This document shows positions 42,657-51,632 of a stretch of 57,050 nt of DNA, one piece after another (positions within the stretch are counted from its first letter, which is position 1; each line of letters begins with the position of its first letter). The stretch covers positions 1 to 57,050 of the forward strand of contig DAIDGW010000227.1 of assembly GCA_027452245.1 (NCBI GenBank), given 5' to 3'. The translations under genes were made by a program, and so were the position numbers. The DNA is from Acidobacteriaceae bacterium. Its GTDB lineage: Bacteria; Acidobacteriota; Terriglobia; Terriglobales; Acidobacteriaceae. The notes below the pieces were generated by a model. The model ran no database searches and was not told the origin of the DNA. It saw only the letters and a list, made by a program, of their open reading frames with translations.

Positions 42657-43643
42657 ATGGACCGTCGTCGCTTTCTAAAAACTGCTGCCGCCACCACCAT
42701 CGCAACCTCTATGTCAAATAAATTGGCTCACGCCATCGCCACCACAGTTCCGATGCGCACCCTTGGCCGCACCGGAGAAAAGGTCTCGATGGTCGGTCTT
42801 GGGGGATATCACATCGGGATGCAAGCGGATGAACAGGAGAGCATTCGCATTATTCGTACCGCGCTCGATAACGGCATCAATTTTCTTGACAACTGCTGGG
42901 ATTACAACAACGGGGAGAGCGAGATTCGCATGGGAAAGGCTTTGCGCGATGGATATCGCCAGAAAGCTTTCCTCATGACCAAGATCGATGGACGCACGAA
43001 GAAAGCCGCGGCGCAACAACTGGAGCAATCGCTAGAGCGCTTGCAAACCGATCACATCGACCTCCTGCAATTCCATGAGGTGATCCGAGACACCGATCCC
43101 GATCGCATTTTCGGAAACGATGGCGGCATGGGTGCCGTTCTGGAAGCGAAGCAGCAAGGTAAGGTTCGCTATCTCGGATTCACCGGGCACAAGAGCCCCG
43201 ACATCCATCTGAAAATGCTTCACACCGCCTTTGCCCATCATTTCACCTTCGATGCCGTGCAAATGCCCCTGAACGTCATGGATGCCCACTTCGACAGTTT
43301 CCAGAAGAAAGTGTTGCCCGTGCTGGTCCAGCACAAAATCGGCGTTCTGGGAATGAAGCCCATGGGCGACAAGATCATTCTCGATAGCAATACAGTGACC
43401 CCAATCGAATGCCTGCATTATGCGATGAACTTGCCGGCCAGCGTGGTCATCACCGGGTGTGATTCTATGGATATCCTTCAGCAAGCGCTCCAGGCCGCTC
43501 GAACTTTTCACCCACTCAGCGAGCAAGACGTCGCAACTTTGCTGGCCAAAACAGCAACGGCTGCCGCGAATGGACAATTTGAGCTCTACAAGACCACCCA
43601 CAATTTCGACGGCACGTACCAGAATCCTCAGTGGTTAGGATGA
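42657..43643 (+). CDS. Tat-exported aldo/keto reductase
   Basis: 328 residues. The N-terminus MDRRRFLKTAAATTIATS is a twin-arginine signal with an Ala-rich core, cut near residue 30. The aldo/keto reductase barrel has MRTLGRTGEKVSMVGLGGYH, D-x3-Y in NFLDNCWDYNNGESE (catalytic Asp/Tyr), the Lys of MTKIDGR, and a family-typical DHIDLLQFHEV carrying the His. The C-terminal region SVVITGCDSMDILQQAL binds NADP in relatives. Export of a folded NADP enzyme through Tat is a known trait of this subgroup, which often acts on sugars. It stands between the cyclase (72-base gap) and the CPBP protease (43-base gap). Confidence 0.92.
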   Translation: MDRRRFLKTAAATTIATSMSNKLAHAIATTVPMRTLGRTGEKVSMVGLGGYHIGMQADEQESIRIIRTALDNGINFLDNCWDYNNGESEIRMGKALRDGYRQKAFLMTKIDGRTKKAAAQQLEQSLERLQTDHIDLLQFHEVIRDTDPDRIFGNDGGMGAVLEAKQQGKVRYLGFTGHKSPDIHLKMLHTAFAHHFTFDAVQMPLNVMDAHFDSFQKKVLPVLVQHKIGVLGMKPMGDKIILDSNTVTPIECLHYAMNLPASVVITGCDSMDILQQALQAARTFHPLSEQDVATLLAKTATAAANGQFELYKTTHNFDGTYQNPQWLG

Positions 43644-43686
43644 TCTACCCGACCGCGACACACTCAATGAACTAGAATTCTCGAAA

Positions 43687-44697
43687 ATGACAGATTCAGG
43701 CACGAACGTTCCGGGCAGCTCGAATCCCCAGAGTTCCATTCCGCCCACCGCTGCTCATTACACAATCTTTCGCGGGCCCAATGGAATTCGTGCAGGATGG
43801 CGAGCGTTGCTGTTCCTTTTTTTCGTCGCCAGTCTCTTCTTTTTAGGCGGCATCATCACCCTCGTGATGCTGCACGGGAAACGCGACGGTCATATGTCTG
43901 CGCTCACTCCTTTGGGATTGAGCATCTCTGAGGGCGTGATCTTTCTTTTCACTTCAATCGCCGCCCTGATCATGGCGCGAATCGAGAATCGGCATTACGG
44001 CAACTACGGTCTGCCTCTGCGTTCCGCCTTCGGAAAGCACTTCTGGATCGGCACTCTGATCGGCTTTCTCGCGATCAGCGCCTGTTTGTTCGGCATATTT
44101 CTATTGCACGGCTTCCATCTCCAGGGCTACGCAACTTATGGGAACGCTCTGATCTGGGCCACTCTGGAATGGACGGCAACTTTCATTCTGGTAGGCCTCT
44201 CCGAGGAGTTTGCCTTTCGTGGCTATCTTCAGTTCACGCTCACCACGGGCATGGGATTTTGGCCGTCCGCTTTCCTCCTTTCGGCCTTGTTTGGACTGGC
44301 GCACTCGGGAAATCCCGGCGAATCGAAATTCGGCTTGTTCTCTGTCGTCTTGTTCGGACTGCTCTTCTGTTTATTTCTGCGCCGCACGGGAGACCTTTGG
44401 TGGGCCGTTGGATTCCATGCCGGATGGGATTGGGGCCAGACTTTCTTCTATGGCGTTCCCGATAGCGGACTTTCTCCTTATCACAGCTTCTTCCACTCAA
44501 ACTTCTTCGGTGCATCGTGGCTGACCGGGGGAAGCGTCGGCCCCGAGGCCAGCATCATGACTCCAGTTGTGCTGGCCATTGTTGCTTCCGGGTTCAGCCT
44601 TCTCTATCCGCAAAATCGCTACCATGCGTTTGCAACTGAACCCTCCCAGCAGCACCTCCCGACCGAAGCACCACTGCCACCGTTTGTTCGAGGTTGA
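43687..44697 (+). CDS. CPBP-family intramembrane metalloprotease
   Basis: 336 residues with about eight membrane helices after a polar N-terminus of some 35 residues. Motif 1 is SEEFAFRGYLQF (EExxxR, residues about 173-184). Motif 2 is ALFGLAHSGNP (FxxxH). Motif 3 is FHAGWDWGQTFFYG (HxxxD/N). These are the Rce1/CAAX-protease (ABI) family's metal- and substrate-site residues, all intact. Bacterial members process or modulate membrane proteins; targets are unknown. The C-terminus after the last helix is short and polar. It follows the aldo/keto reductase closely on the same strand. Confidence 0.92.
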   Translation: MTDSGTNVPGSSNPQSSIPPTAAHYTIFRGPNGIRAGWRALLFLFFVASLFFLGGIITLVMLHGKRDGHMSALTPLGLSISEGVIFLFTSIAALIMARIENRHYGNYGLPLRSAFGKHFWIGTLIGFLAISACLFGIFLLHGFHLQGYATYGNALIWATLEWTATFILVGLSEEFAFRGYLQFTLTTGMGFWPSAFLLSALFGLAHSGNPGESKFGLFSVVLFGLLFCLFLRRTGDLWWAVGFHAGWDWGQTFFYGVPDSGLSPYHSFFHSNFFGASWLTGGSVGPEASIMTPVVLAIVASGFSLLYPQNRYHAFATEPSQQHLPTEAPLPPFVRG

Positions 44698-44937
44698 GTT
44701 GTCACGCCGCTCCTGAGCAAAGCCAAGGGAACGACTCTTGTTGTCGTCCAACGTTTGTTGTGCAATCAAGCGCAGCGAAGGAATCTGCTTTTGGATTCGT
44801 GGTGCTACTCCTAAGGGCAAGCACTCCTAAACTCGCGATTCGAAATCAGCAAGACCCTAGCGCTTCCTGCTCATCACCCCCTTCTGCGTTAAACTCTTCT
44901 TTCACCATCCTTGGCGCTTGCCGGAGTCCATTTCTCC

Positions 44938-45606
44938 ATGTCTGAGCCTCATACTTCTACCGTGCGGACGCGTGTCGTTCGCGAGCCTCACCGCGCCGCT
45001 TATGATCGCGAAACGGCGTACCGCATTCTCGACGAAGCCTTCCTGTGCCACATCGGATTCGTGGTTGAAGGGCAGCCCTACGTAATCCCCACGTCGTACG
45101 GACGCAAGGATTCAAATCTCTACATCCACGGCTCCGCCGCCAGCCGCATGCTCCGGCAGATGAAAGCTGGGGCTCCGATTTGCCTTACCGTCACCTTGCT
45201 CGATGGACTGGTGCTCGCACGCTCTGTTTTCAATCACTCCATGAACTATCGCTCGGTCGTGGTCTTGGGCACAGCAACCCTGGTCGACGATCCCGACGAG
45301 AAACTGGCCGCGCTCCGCGTTCTCTCGGAACACATTCTTCCCGGCCGCTGGAACGAAGCACGTCAGCCAAACGAACGCGAGCTTAAGCAAACATCTGTGC
45401 TGCGCCTGCCAATCGAGGAATTCTCAGCCAAGGTGCGCACTGGGCCGCCGGTCGATGATGAAGAGGATTACCCATTCCCAACCTGGGCAGGAGTGCTTCC
45501 GCTCGCCCTTTCCCCGGGGACACCAGTCGCTGATCCTCGTTTAGGTCCCGGACACGAAGTACCGGAGTACGTAAGATCGTACCGCCGTGGAGAATTCAAT
45601 TCTTAA
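44938..45606 (+). CDS. Pyridoxamine 5'-phosphate oxidase-like flavin-binding protein
   Basis: 222 residues from the ATG at 44938; the open frame's upstream extension of nine residues is unlikely. The split-barrel fold shows AYRILDEAFLCHIGFVVEGQ near 23-42, PYVIPTSYGRKDSNLYIHGS and GAPICLTVTLLDGLVLARSVFNHSMNYRSVVVLG, typical of the NimA/PNPOx-related group that binds FMN (or F420/haem in some members). Conserved RTGPPVDDEEDYPFPTWAGVLP near the C-terminus is the usual ending of this subgroup. The exact reaction is unknown. A 240-base stretch without visible genes precedes it. Confidence 0.88.
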   Translation: MSEPHTSTVRTRVVREPHRAAYDRETAYRILDEAFLCHIGFVVEGQPYVIPTSYGRKDSNLYIHGSAASRMLRQMKAGAPICLTVTLLDGLVLARSVFNHSMNYRSVVVLGTATLVDDPDEKLAALRVLSEHILPGRWNEARQPNERELKQTSVLRLPIEEFSAKVRTGPPVDDEEDYPFPTWAGVLPLALSPGTPVADPRLGPGHEVPEYVRSYRRGEFNS

Positions 45607-45724
45607 ATTCTTCCTCGGCAAAGAACTGAACCGACCGCCGCGGTAATGCAGTTGCCGATGGAACTTACAGCAGCTTCTCGAGTCTCTGTTGCTTTCACGG
45701 TTTTTCTTGCTTGTATTCGGGCCC

Positions 45725-46693
45725 TTACGGAATCAGCAGAAGCTTCCCGGTCGTCCTTCTTCCTTCCAGATCACGATGGGCCCGCTGCGCTTCTACCAGA
45801 GAATATTTGTGCTCGATGCGGAGCTTCAGTTTCCCGGCAGCGATCATGTCAAATACTGCCTTCGAGCGCGCCATCAGTTCCTCACGAGTTGCAATGTAGT
45901 TGACGAGCGTCGGGCGGGTCAAAAACAGCGACCCCTTTTGAGTGAGCGTGATCGGGTCGAATGGCGGTACGGCGCCGCTGGATCCTCCAAATAACACCAT
46001 CATGCCGCGAGGACGCAGCAGGTTCAGCCCTTTTTCAAAAGTCGTCTTTCCCACAGAGTCATAGATCACATCAAGACTCTTCCCGCCGGTCAGTCGCTTT
46101 GTTTCCGTCTCGAAATCTGTCTTGGTGTAAAAGATAATTTCATCCGCCCCGGCATCCCGCGCCAGTTGGGCTTTTTCTTCCGTCGACACCGTTCCGATCA
46201 CCCTCGCTCCGATGTTGTGCGCCATCTGCACCAGCAGCAAGCCTACCCCACCCGCCGCCGCATGAATAAGTGCCGTGTCTCCGCGTTTTAGGGTAAACGT
46301 GTCATGTGCCAGGTAATGTGCAGTCATACCCTGCAGCATCGTCGCTGCGGCTTGCTCATCAGTTATGCTTTCCGGAATTGGAACCAGGCGGTCTGCGGGA
46401 ACCGCCGCATATTCGGCATAGCTGCCGAGCTGCCCGGTCCATGCCACGCGATCCCCCACTCTGACCGATTTCGCTTCCGGACCAGCTGCAGTGACAACCC
46501 CCGCACCTTCCTGTCCCACAACAAAGGGCAACTGCGCCTTGTACCGGCCTTCCCGGTAATAAACATCAATGAAGTTCACTCCCGAAGCAGCAATTTTCAC
46601 TACTGCCTCAGTACCCTTTGCCTGAGGAATTGGCAGCTCCACCGTTTCCATCACCTCGGGCCCGCCGACTTGCTTGACTTGAATGGCTCTCAT
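45725..46693 (-). CDS. NADPH:quinone oxidoreductase-like zinc-free alcohol dehydrogenase family protein
   Basis: 322 residues from the ATG at 46693 (MRAIQVKQVGGPEVM); the longer open frame adds 15 unrelated residues. It belongs to the medium-chain dehydrogenase/reductase superfamily, quinone oxidoreductase branch. Features are GVNFIDVYYREGRY near 52-65, VVGQEGAGVVTAAG, HAAAGGVGLLLVQMAHNIGARVIG (NADPH-binding AAGGVG), and the C-terminal HRDLEGRRTTGKLLLIP. The catalytic-zinc Cys/His ligands are absent, as expected. It reduces quinones or activated alkenes with NADPH in the cytoplasm. Its stop faces the PNPOx-like gene in convergent fashion across 118 bases. Confidence 0.93.
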   Translation of the reverse strand: MRAIQVKQVGGPEVMETVELPIPQAKGTEAVVKIAASGVNFIDVYYREGRYKAQLPFVVGQEGAGVVTAAGPEAKSVRVGDRVAWTGQLGSYAEYAAVPADRLVPIPESITDEQAAATMLQGMTAHYLAHDTFTLKRGDTALIHAAAGGVGLLLVQMAHNIGARVIGTVSTEEKAQLARDAGADEIIFYTKTDFETETKRLTGGKSLDVIYDSVGKTTFEKGLNLLRPRGMMVLFGGSSGAVPPFDPITLTQKGSLFLTRPTLVNYIATREELMARSKAVFDMIAAGKLKLRIEHKYSLVEAQRAHRDLEGRRTTGKLLLIP

Positions 46694-46971
46694 ATGAGGG
46701 TTCTCATAATCCCGATTGGATTGTAGTACTCGCCACAAAGATCCCGAACAATAGAAACTCTGATCGCCTTTTTGCCTCTCCCCTACTCATGTACTCCATA
46801 ACCTCCGGCGGCGTCATTCATGGGATGCCTGTATTTACTCGGTATAACAATTAACGTCTACTCTGGGGTTGGACTGGTGCGACTACTTCTGAACTATTGC
46901 GCCTCACCAAACGTACTGCCATGATAACGACAGCATCTGACGCACACTTCTCCCGTGGGTGAGAACACATT

Positions 46972-47748
46972 ATGAATTCTGATATGCGGCAAGACGACCT
47001 ACGCGCAGAAATCGCGCGATTGCACAAGGAAATCCTCCGTATGAAGTGCATTGGAGCCGGTATCGCCTCCGTGCTGTTTGTGGTAGTCGCGGCCGGATGG
47101 ATTCACGGCCATCACACGATCAAGGCAGATCGCGTCGTTGCGAAAAGCTTCGTAATGAACGACTCCGAAGGTAACGCCCGCAGTCGCTTGGCGGTATTCC
47201 CGAATGGAGCAGGCCTCGAGATCTATGCGGCCAGTGGGGAAAGCCGGGTTCAACTTCTAGGCGGCGGCGAGGATGCCACCCTTAACCTTTTCCTCCCAGA
47301 AACCGCAGTTCATGAATCAGCGTCAGTCAATCTCCTGCACAACAATGCTGTCATATCCTCATTGCGCAGCGATGCCACCGGATCTGAACTCGAAATGCAT
47401 TCCAAAACCGAGGATGGCTCGGCAGTGATAGATGTCCAAGGTACAACGACTTCGCTGACGCTCAACGGAGCCGACGAGAATGTCCCCAAAATCTCCCTGA
47501 CTGCCGACAAAGACAAGGCCTGCGCCGCCTTGAGCCAGGAGTCGAATTCCTCCGCCGGAAGTTCCTTATGCCTGCATTCCCCCGGCATGCCGACCCTTGA
47601 ACTGGCCGATCTCAAGGGAAATCGTGCCGTAATCGGTATCCCACAGAGTCCGGACCTCAATACAAAGAATGGTTCCGCCGCCTCGCTCATTCTCAAGCAC
47701 AACAGCGGTGCCAAGGTGCAAGTGACCCCGGTGCCGCCTCCCGAATAG
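46972..47748 (+). CDS. Single-span membrane-anchored beta-rich protein, unknown function
   Basis: 258 residues. The N-terminal charged stretch (1-25) has a coiled-coil look (RAEIARLHKEILRMK). A single membrane helix follows (about 26-46, IGAGIASVLFVVVAAGWIHG), placing the rest in the periplasm. The exported part is beta-rich, with repeating strands such as SFVMNDSEGNARSRLAVFPNG, SRVQLLGGGEDATLNLFLP, SVNLLHNNAVISSLRSDATG and PTLELADLKGNRAVIGIPQS, suggesting an elongated repeat structure. I do not recognise a family. It stands alone, between the quinone oxidoreductase (divergent) and the lytic transglycosylase (265 bases downstream). Confidence 0.65.
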   Translation: MNSDMRQDDLRAEIARLHKEILRMKCIGAGIASVLFVVVAAGWIHGHHTIKADRVVAKSFVMNDSEGNARSRLAVFPNGAGLEIYAASGESRVQLLGGGEDATLNLFLPETAVHESASVNLLHNNAVISSLRSDATGSELEMHSKTEDGSAVIDVQGTTTSLTLNGADENVPKISLTADKDKACAALSQESNSSAGSSLCLHSPGMPTLELADLKGNRAVIGIPQSPDLNTKNGSAASLILKHNSGAKVQVTPVPPPE

Positions 47749-48013
47749 AAGCTCGCGCCGACTGATATCTCAAATCCGGCGAGATTGCAGGCAGAATCGC
47801 TGCCAACCACCGCGCCACTGCCGGCATCACAACGCTGGTTAAATGCTTGACAGGATTAGCTTTGAGTTTGCGAGTAACTTGTAGAGCGAGTGCCGAAAGT
47901 AACCAGTCTGGTGCCTTTTCGGCGATTGACCCCACGAGCCGGTGGCGCGTACGATTCTGATAGAATCCACACGGCTTTCATCTAAGGAGAAGTTTCGCAT
48001 CTCATAGAAGAAT

Positions 48014-50047
48014 ATGCGGCTTACCCACCTCCATTTGAGGATCTCAGCTCTGGCCCTGATAGCTTTGGCAGCTTCTTCCTGTCAAACTGCTCAGAAACCG
48101 GTCGCGCTGCTGCCGCCCAAGTCCGCTCCTCCGCTGAATGCTTCTACCGCTGCGCATTCATCTGTCTCGAATTCACAATCGGTAGCCGCTACGTCGCTGA
48201 ATCCCTCGGGGCCTGCGGCGCAGACAACCAGTGCCCATCAGTTGGCACCGTCGGCAGTCGCCGACACCCAACCTACTCCGGCAGCCGACCCCGTTGCGAC
48301 CCTGATCAGCAGTGCTGAAAAGCAATATCAGACAGGACTCGCGAACTACCAGGCCGGTAAAGTCGATCTCGCCAAGCAGAATTTCGACAGTGCCCTGAAT
48401 TCGCTTCTTAGCAGCAACTTTGACGTTCGTTCGGACGATCGCCTGGAGACCGAATTCAACCATATCGTCGAGGGTATCAACCAGCTGAACCTCGGCGGCT
48501 CGGGTGGCGATCAGGAGGCTCAGCAACAGTCCGAACCGGCCCCAATCGATGAGACCAACGGCATCACTCCTTCGGCTGACCCCAACGTCAAAGCCAAGGC
48601 GCAGGCGGAGATCAAACATACCCACTCCGATCTCCCCCTGATGATGACCGACCAGGTCGCGGGATATATCAGCTATTTCTCTAATCACGGCCGCGGCGTC
48701 TTCGTCCGCGCCCTAGCTCGTTCCGGACGCTATCGCGACATGATGCTGCCAATCCTGAAACAAGAAGGCGTTCCTCAGGATCTGATCTACCTGGCCCAGG
48801 CCGAATCAGGATTTCATCCACTCGCCGTCTCCCGCGCCGGCGCACGCGGCATTTGGCAGTTTATGAGCAGTCGCGCCCGAGGCTACGGGCTGCATCACAG
48901 CATGTGGGTTGACGACCGCCAGGATCCCGAAAAATCAACGCGCGCCGCTGCCCGTCACCTCAAAGATCTTTATAACCAGTTCGGCGACTGGTACTTGGCA
49001 ATGGCCGCGTACAATTCCGGCCCGGGTACCGTCCAGGCAGCCGTCAAGCGCACCGGATACGCGGATTTCTGGGAACTCTATCGCCGCAACGTGCTCCCCA
49101 AAGAGACCCGCAACTACGTCCCGATCATTCTGGCAGTGACTATCATGGCCAAGAATCCATCACAATACGGGCTGGATGATGTTGTGATGGACAAGCCGGC
49201 GGACTACGACAGCGTCACTATCGACTATCCCGTCGATCTTCGTCTCGCCGCCGAATGCGTTGGATCAACGCAGCAAGAGATCCAGGACCTAAACCCCAGC
49301 CTGCTCCGGCTGAGTACCCCCCGTGATGGCAAATTCGACCTGCACCTCCCGCCTGGAACAACAGAAACCTACCAAGCCGCGATCGCTTCCATCCCGACCG
49401 ACATGCGGCTGTGGTGGCGCTATCACACCGTTCGCCCCGGTGATACTTTGGCTTCCTTGGCACGTACCTACCGCGTGACAACCAAAGCGATCATCGAAAC
49501 GAACAACCTCGATAGCAAGGAATTGTCCGCCGATGCCAAGTTGATCATTCCCATCGCTCCGGGCAGACACCCCGTGAGCGATGGCGCAACCTATGCCCAC
49601 CGCATCACCCGCTATAAAGTCCGAAGTGGCGACACCGTCGAAAGCGTGGCCGACAATTTCGGTGTTTCAGCCCGAATGCTGCGCCGCTGGAACGGCTTGC
49701 ACGGAGACAGCCTTCGCGGACGCCGGGTACTGGCTCTACACCTGCCCGTATCGCCCCGCGTCCATGAGGCTGAAGTCGCGTCCGCGCATAAATCCGGGTT
49801 CCATACTAGGACGGTAGAAACCGCCAGCAACCAGACCCATACAGTCGCTTTGGAGAAAACAGCCCAATCTACCCCGGACAGAGGTTCTCCCGAAGACAGT
49901 GTCGTTCACCACAAGGTCAGGACGGGAGAGACGCTCTACTCTATCGCCAGTGCCTACAACACGACCGTGGAAGCCCTGAAGCGCACGAACCGTAATATTG
50001 CCGTCCTCCGGCCTGGGATGATTCTCACCATTCAGATTCCCCGGTAA
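48014..50047 (+). CDS. mltD: Membrane-bound lytic transglycosylase, MltD-like, with three LysM domains
   Basis: 677 residues. A lipoprotein signal ends in the lipobox LAASSC (Cys at about 23). A Pro/Ala/Ser-rich linker (about 24-95) and a helical segment follow. The SLT catalytic domain (about 245-370) has the catalytic Glu in YLAQAESGFHPLAVS, then AGARGIWQFMSSRARGYGL and AMAAYNSGPGTVQAAV. Three LysM peptidoglycan-binding modules lie at about 478-522 (HTVRPGDTLASLARTY), 533-577 (KVRSGDTVESVADNFG) and 633-677 (HKVRTGETLYSIASAYNTT). It cleaves glycan strands to 1,6-anhydromuropeptides from the periplasmic face of the outer membrane. It is typical MltD architecture with one LysM more than E. coli's two. 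Confidence 0.92.
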   Translation: MRLTHLHLRISALALIALAASSCQTAQKPVALLPPKSAPPLNASTAAHSSVSNSQSVAATSLNPSGPAAQTTSAHQLAPSAVADTQPTPAADPVATLISSAEKQYQTGLANYQAGKVDLAKQNFDSALNSLLSSNFDVRSDDRLETEFNHIVEGINQLNLGGSGGDQEAQQQSEPAPIDETNGITPSADPNVKAKAQAEIKHTHSDLPLMMTDQVAGYISYFSNHGRGVFVRALARSGRYRDMMLPILKQEGVPQDLIYLAQAESGFHPLAVSRAGARGIWQFMSSRARGYGLHHSMWVDDRQDPEKSTRAAARHLKDLYNQFGDWYLAMAAYNSGPGTVQAAVKRTGYADFWELYRRNVLPKETRNYVPIILAVTIMAKNPSQYGLDDVVMDKPADYDSVTIDYPVDLRLAAECVGSTQQEIQDLNPSLLRLSTPRDGKFDLHLPPGTTETYQAAIASIPTDMRLWWRYHTVRPGDTLASLARTYRVTTKAIIETNNLDSKELSADAKLIIPIAPGRHPVSDGATYAHRITRYKVRSGDTVESVADNFGVSARMLRRWNGLHGDSLRGRRVLALHLPVSPRVHEAEVASAHKSGFHTRTVETASNQTHTVALEKTAQSTPDRGSPEDSVVHHKVRTGETLYSIASAYNTTVEALKRTNRNIAVLRPGMILTIQIPR

Positions 50048-50228
50048 GCGCACATTCAAACTGTCAAAATCAACCATTTTCACTTCGGTAACTCGCCCAG
50101 CCTCCTAAAGGCATGTGTTTCTAATCACGGACTGCCTCCCGATCACTGGATAGAATTTCCTTGTTTTTACGAGTTTTCGACTCCTCGCGGAAACTGGCAA
50201 TCACACCACCAACGTTCAGGAGGACTTC

Positions 50229-50531
50229 ATGAAGCATGTTCTCGTAGCTCTACTCGTTATTGCATTTGCCGTCTGCATTGCAGTGCCTCAACCGGCCCTG
50301 GCCGCAGACGGAGCCGCAATCTATAAAGCAAAATGCGCTGCCTGCCATGGCGCCGAAGGCCAGGGCAAAATCGGACCGGCCCTGAAGGGCGCAAGCCTGA
50401 GCAACGGACAGATTACCGATCTGCTCACCAAGGGTGATGAGGCCAAAAAGGCCCCACATAAAAAAGGCCTCTCGGGACTTTCCCCTGACGACGCCAAGGC
50501 TGTCGCCGAGTACGTAAAGTCGTTGAAGTAA
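50229..50531 (+). CDS. Small periplasmic cytochrome c (class I)
   Basis: 100 residues; the start has a strong AGGAGG. The Sec signal peptide is cut near ALAAD (about residue 25). The haem site is CAACHG (residues about 37-42), and the axial Met is probably not the usual M-x-P type: the mature part contains HKKGLSGLSPDDAKAVAEYV, typical of short cytochromes c with no clear Met ligand. It carries electrons in the periplasm. No oxidase or dehydrogenase gene adjoins it, so the partner is unknown. A 13-bp hairpin follows the stop after 23 bases. Confidence 0.92.
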   Translation: MKHVLVALLVIAFAVCIAVPQPALAADGAAIYKAKCAACHGAEGQGKIGPALKGASLSNGQITDLLTKGDEAKKAPHKKGLSGLSPDDAKAVAEYVKSLK

Positions 50532-50554
50532 GTCATCTTGTCTTGCGGGATCTC

Positions 50555-50596
50555 GGCATTTGGGTCTATCCGTTGCGGAAAGGAGATCCAAATGCC
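50555..50596 (+). terminator. Long hairpin after the cytochrome c gene
   Basis: GGCATTTGGGTCT (50555-50567) pairs with AGATCCAAATGCC (50584-50596) over 13 pairs with one G-U wobble and a 16-base loop. A pyrimidine-rich tract (CCTTTCTTTTCC) follows 8 bases later. It is probably a terminator or an mRNA-protecting hairpin. Confidence 0.55.
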
Positions 50597-50887
50597 TAAG
50601 CCCGTCCTTTCTTTTCCTTCTACAAGCTCCACTCTGCACATTCTCCCAAGATCACAGATTACGCAATCTCAGACTATGCGATTCCTCTTCCCTTTTCTCG
50701 CCTCTGTGTGGTAACAGGTAGAAGTGCAGCCAATGTATTTCGAGTCCTTGCAAACTGCACCAAACGTCGTGCTATAATCGCGCGCCGTTGCAGCAGAAGT
50801 TCCGGTGGTCTTTTAAACATTCTTGCCCGCAGCCCTGCGCTCTCAGTTTCGCACCGGGCCGCCACTAAGATCAGATCAGGAGGAGCA
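50597..50887. other. Intergenic region with candidate promoter for the lysine-rich protein
   Basis: No gene is visible. TTGCAA (50748-50753) and a perfect TATAAT (50773-50778) are spaced 19 bases apart. This leaves a leader of roughly 100 bases before the ATG at 50888, ending in a strong AGGAGGAG ribosome-binding site. Confidence 0.5.
50748..50778 (+). promoter_or_regulatory. Probable promoter (TTGCAA / TATAAT)
   Basis: Perfect -10 hexamer with a four-of-six -35 at a 19-base spacing, ahead of the lysine-rich protein gene. Confidence 0.5.
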
Positions 50888-51280
50888 ATGACGTTCTACG
50901 ACCCCACGCTCTACGGACGTGACGACGAAGAGGATTTTGGCGACAGCGGCGCTTATAACGAGTCGCTGGAAGAAGATTTTGAGGAAGAGGAAGAAGAAGA
51001 GGAAGAGCCCGGAATGGCAGAACCGGAAATGAGCGAACCGGAACCGGTCGCGCCCGCGCCACCTGCCCCGAAACCCGCGGCGCCAGCTACTACAGGTGGT
51101 GGCGGCAGCAGTCGCCCGGCGACGAAGAAGAAAGCTGCTCCCAAGAAAAAGAAGTCAGCCAAAAAGGCTCCCGCGAAAAAGAAAGCAGCCAAAAAGAAGG
51201 CTAAGCCTGCCAAGAAGAAGGCTGCTAAAAAAGCTGGCAAGAAGGCGTCCAAGAAGAAAGCGAAGAAGGGCCGCCGCTAG
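50888..51280 (+). CDS. Bipolar acidic/lysine-rich (histone H1-like) protein
   Basis: 130 residues from the ATG at 50888 with AGGAGGAG upstream; the longer open frame before it is spurious. The N-terminal third is strongly acidic (runs of Glu, residues about 28-45). A Pro/Ala linker with Gly and Ser follows (about 45-75). The C-terminal about 55 residues are almost only Lys/Ala with some Pro, Ser, Gly (repeating KKAAKK-type units), ending KKGRR. The tail resembles eukaryotic histone H1 tails and bacterial H1-like nucleoid proteins, suggesting nucleic-acid binding. The acidic head could shield or recruit basic partners. Function is inferred only. A perfect terminator follows the stop by 19 bases. 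Confidence 0.7.
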   Translation: MTFYDPTLYGRDDEEDFGDSGAYNESLEEDFEEEEEEEEEPGMAEPEMSEPEPVAPAPPAPKPAAPATTGGGGSSRPATKKKAAPKKKKSAKKAPAKKKAAKKKAKPAKKKAAKKAGKKASKKKAKKGRR

Positions 51281-51299
51281 GCTATTTCCGGTCAACTCT

Positions 51300-51332
51300 G
51301 AACCGCGATGAAGATCGCGGTTCTTCTATTTT
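51300..51332 (+). terminator. Rho-independent terminator after the lysine-rich protein gene
   Basis: GAACCGCGAT (51300-51309) pairs perfectly with ATCGCGGTTC (51314-51323) across a GAAG loop. A T-rich tail (TTCTATTTT) follows. Confidence 0.85.
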
Positions 51333-51350
51333 CCATGCACTCGGCTCCCG

Positions 51351-51632
51351 CTATTTCTTGCCTGCCACCGCCCCCAGGCACTTTCCGTAGAGCTCGAGCA
51401 GGTGGCTGGCGTAGTCTTCCGGTTTGGAAGCCGTACCTCCGCCCGTAAATCCCGCCCCGCCCGTCGAGGCCGTCCTGCCGTACCCGGTGGTCATGGCAAT
51501 AAACTTCATCAGATCAAGTGCGATGTCTTCATTACGGCGCGACGCGCCAGATCCTGTGGCCGGTGCTTCATCCATGAATCCTTCTCCTCTGCCGGAAATG
51601 ATCGGTATCTCTTCGTTATCAAAGTCTTGCAT
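51351..51632 (-). CDS. Small conserved-looking protein, unknown function
   Basis: 93 residues from the ATG at 51632; a longer open frame adds 25 Cys-rich residues that do not look coding. The N-terminus is acidic (QDFDNEEIPIISGRGEGFMD) and the middle polar. A helical part (about 38-52, DIALDLMKFIAMTTGYGR), a Gly/Thr-rich linker (TASTGGAGFTGGGTAS) and a C-terminal helix (DYASHLLELYGKCLGAVAGKK, shown as DYASHLLELYGKCLG) follow. No family recognised. It lies upstream on the opposite strand of the lysine-rich gene (convergent) and 190 bases downstream of clpB on the same strand. Confidence 0.55.
   Translation of the reverse strand: MQDFDNEEIPIISGRGEGFMDEAPATGSGASRRNEDIALDLMKFIAMTTGYGRTASTGGAGFTGGGTASKPEDYASHLLELYGKCLGAVAGKK

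Noticed and set aside
50597..50887. tRNA or small RNA gene before the lysine-rich protein
   Set aside because: No cloverleaf or conserved TPsiC-type sequence was found; only a promoter-like pair is visible.
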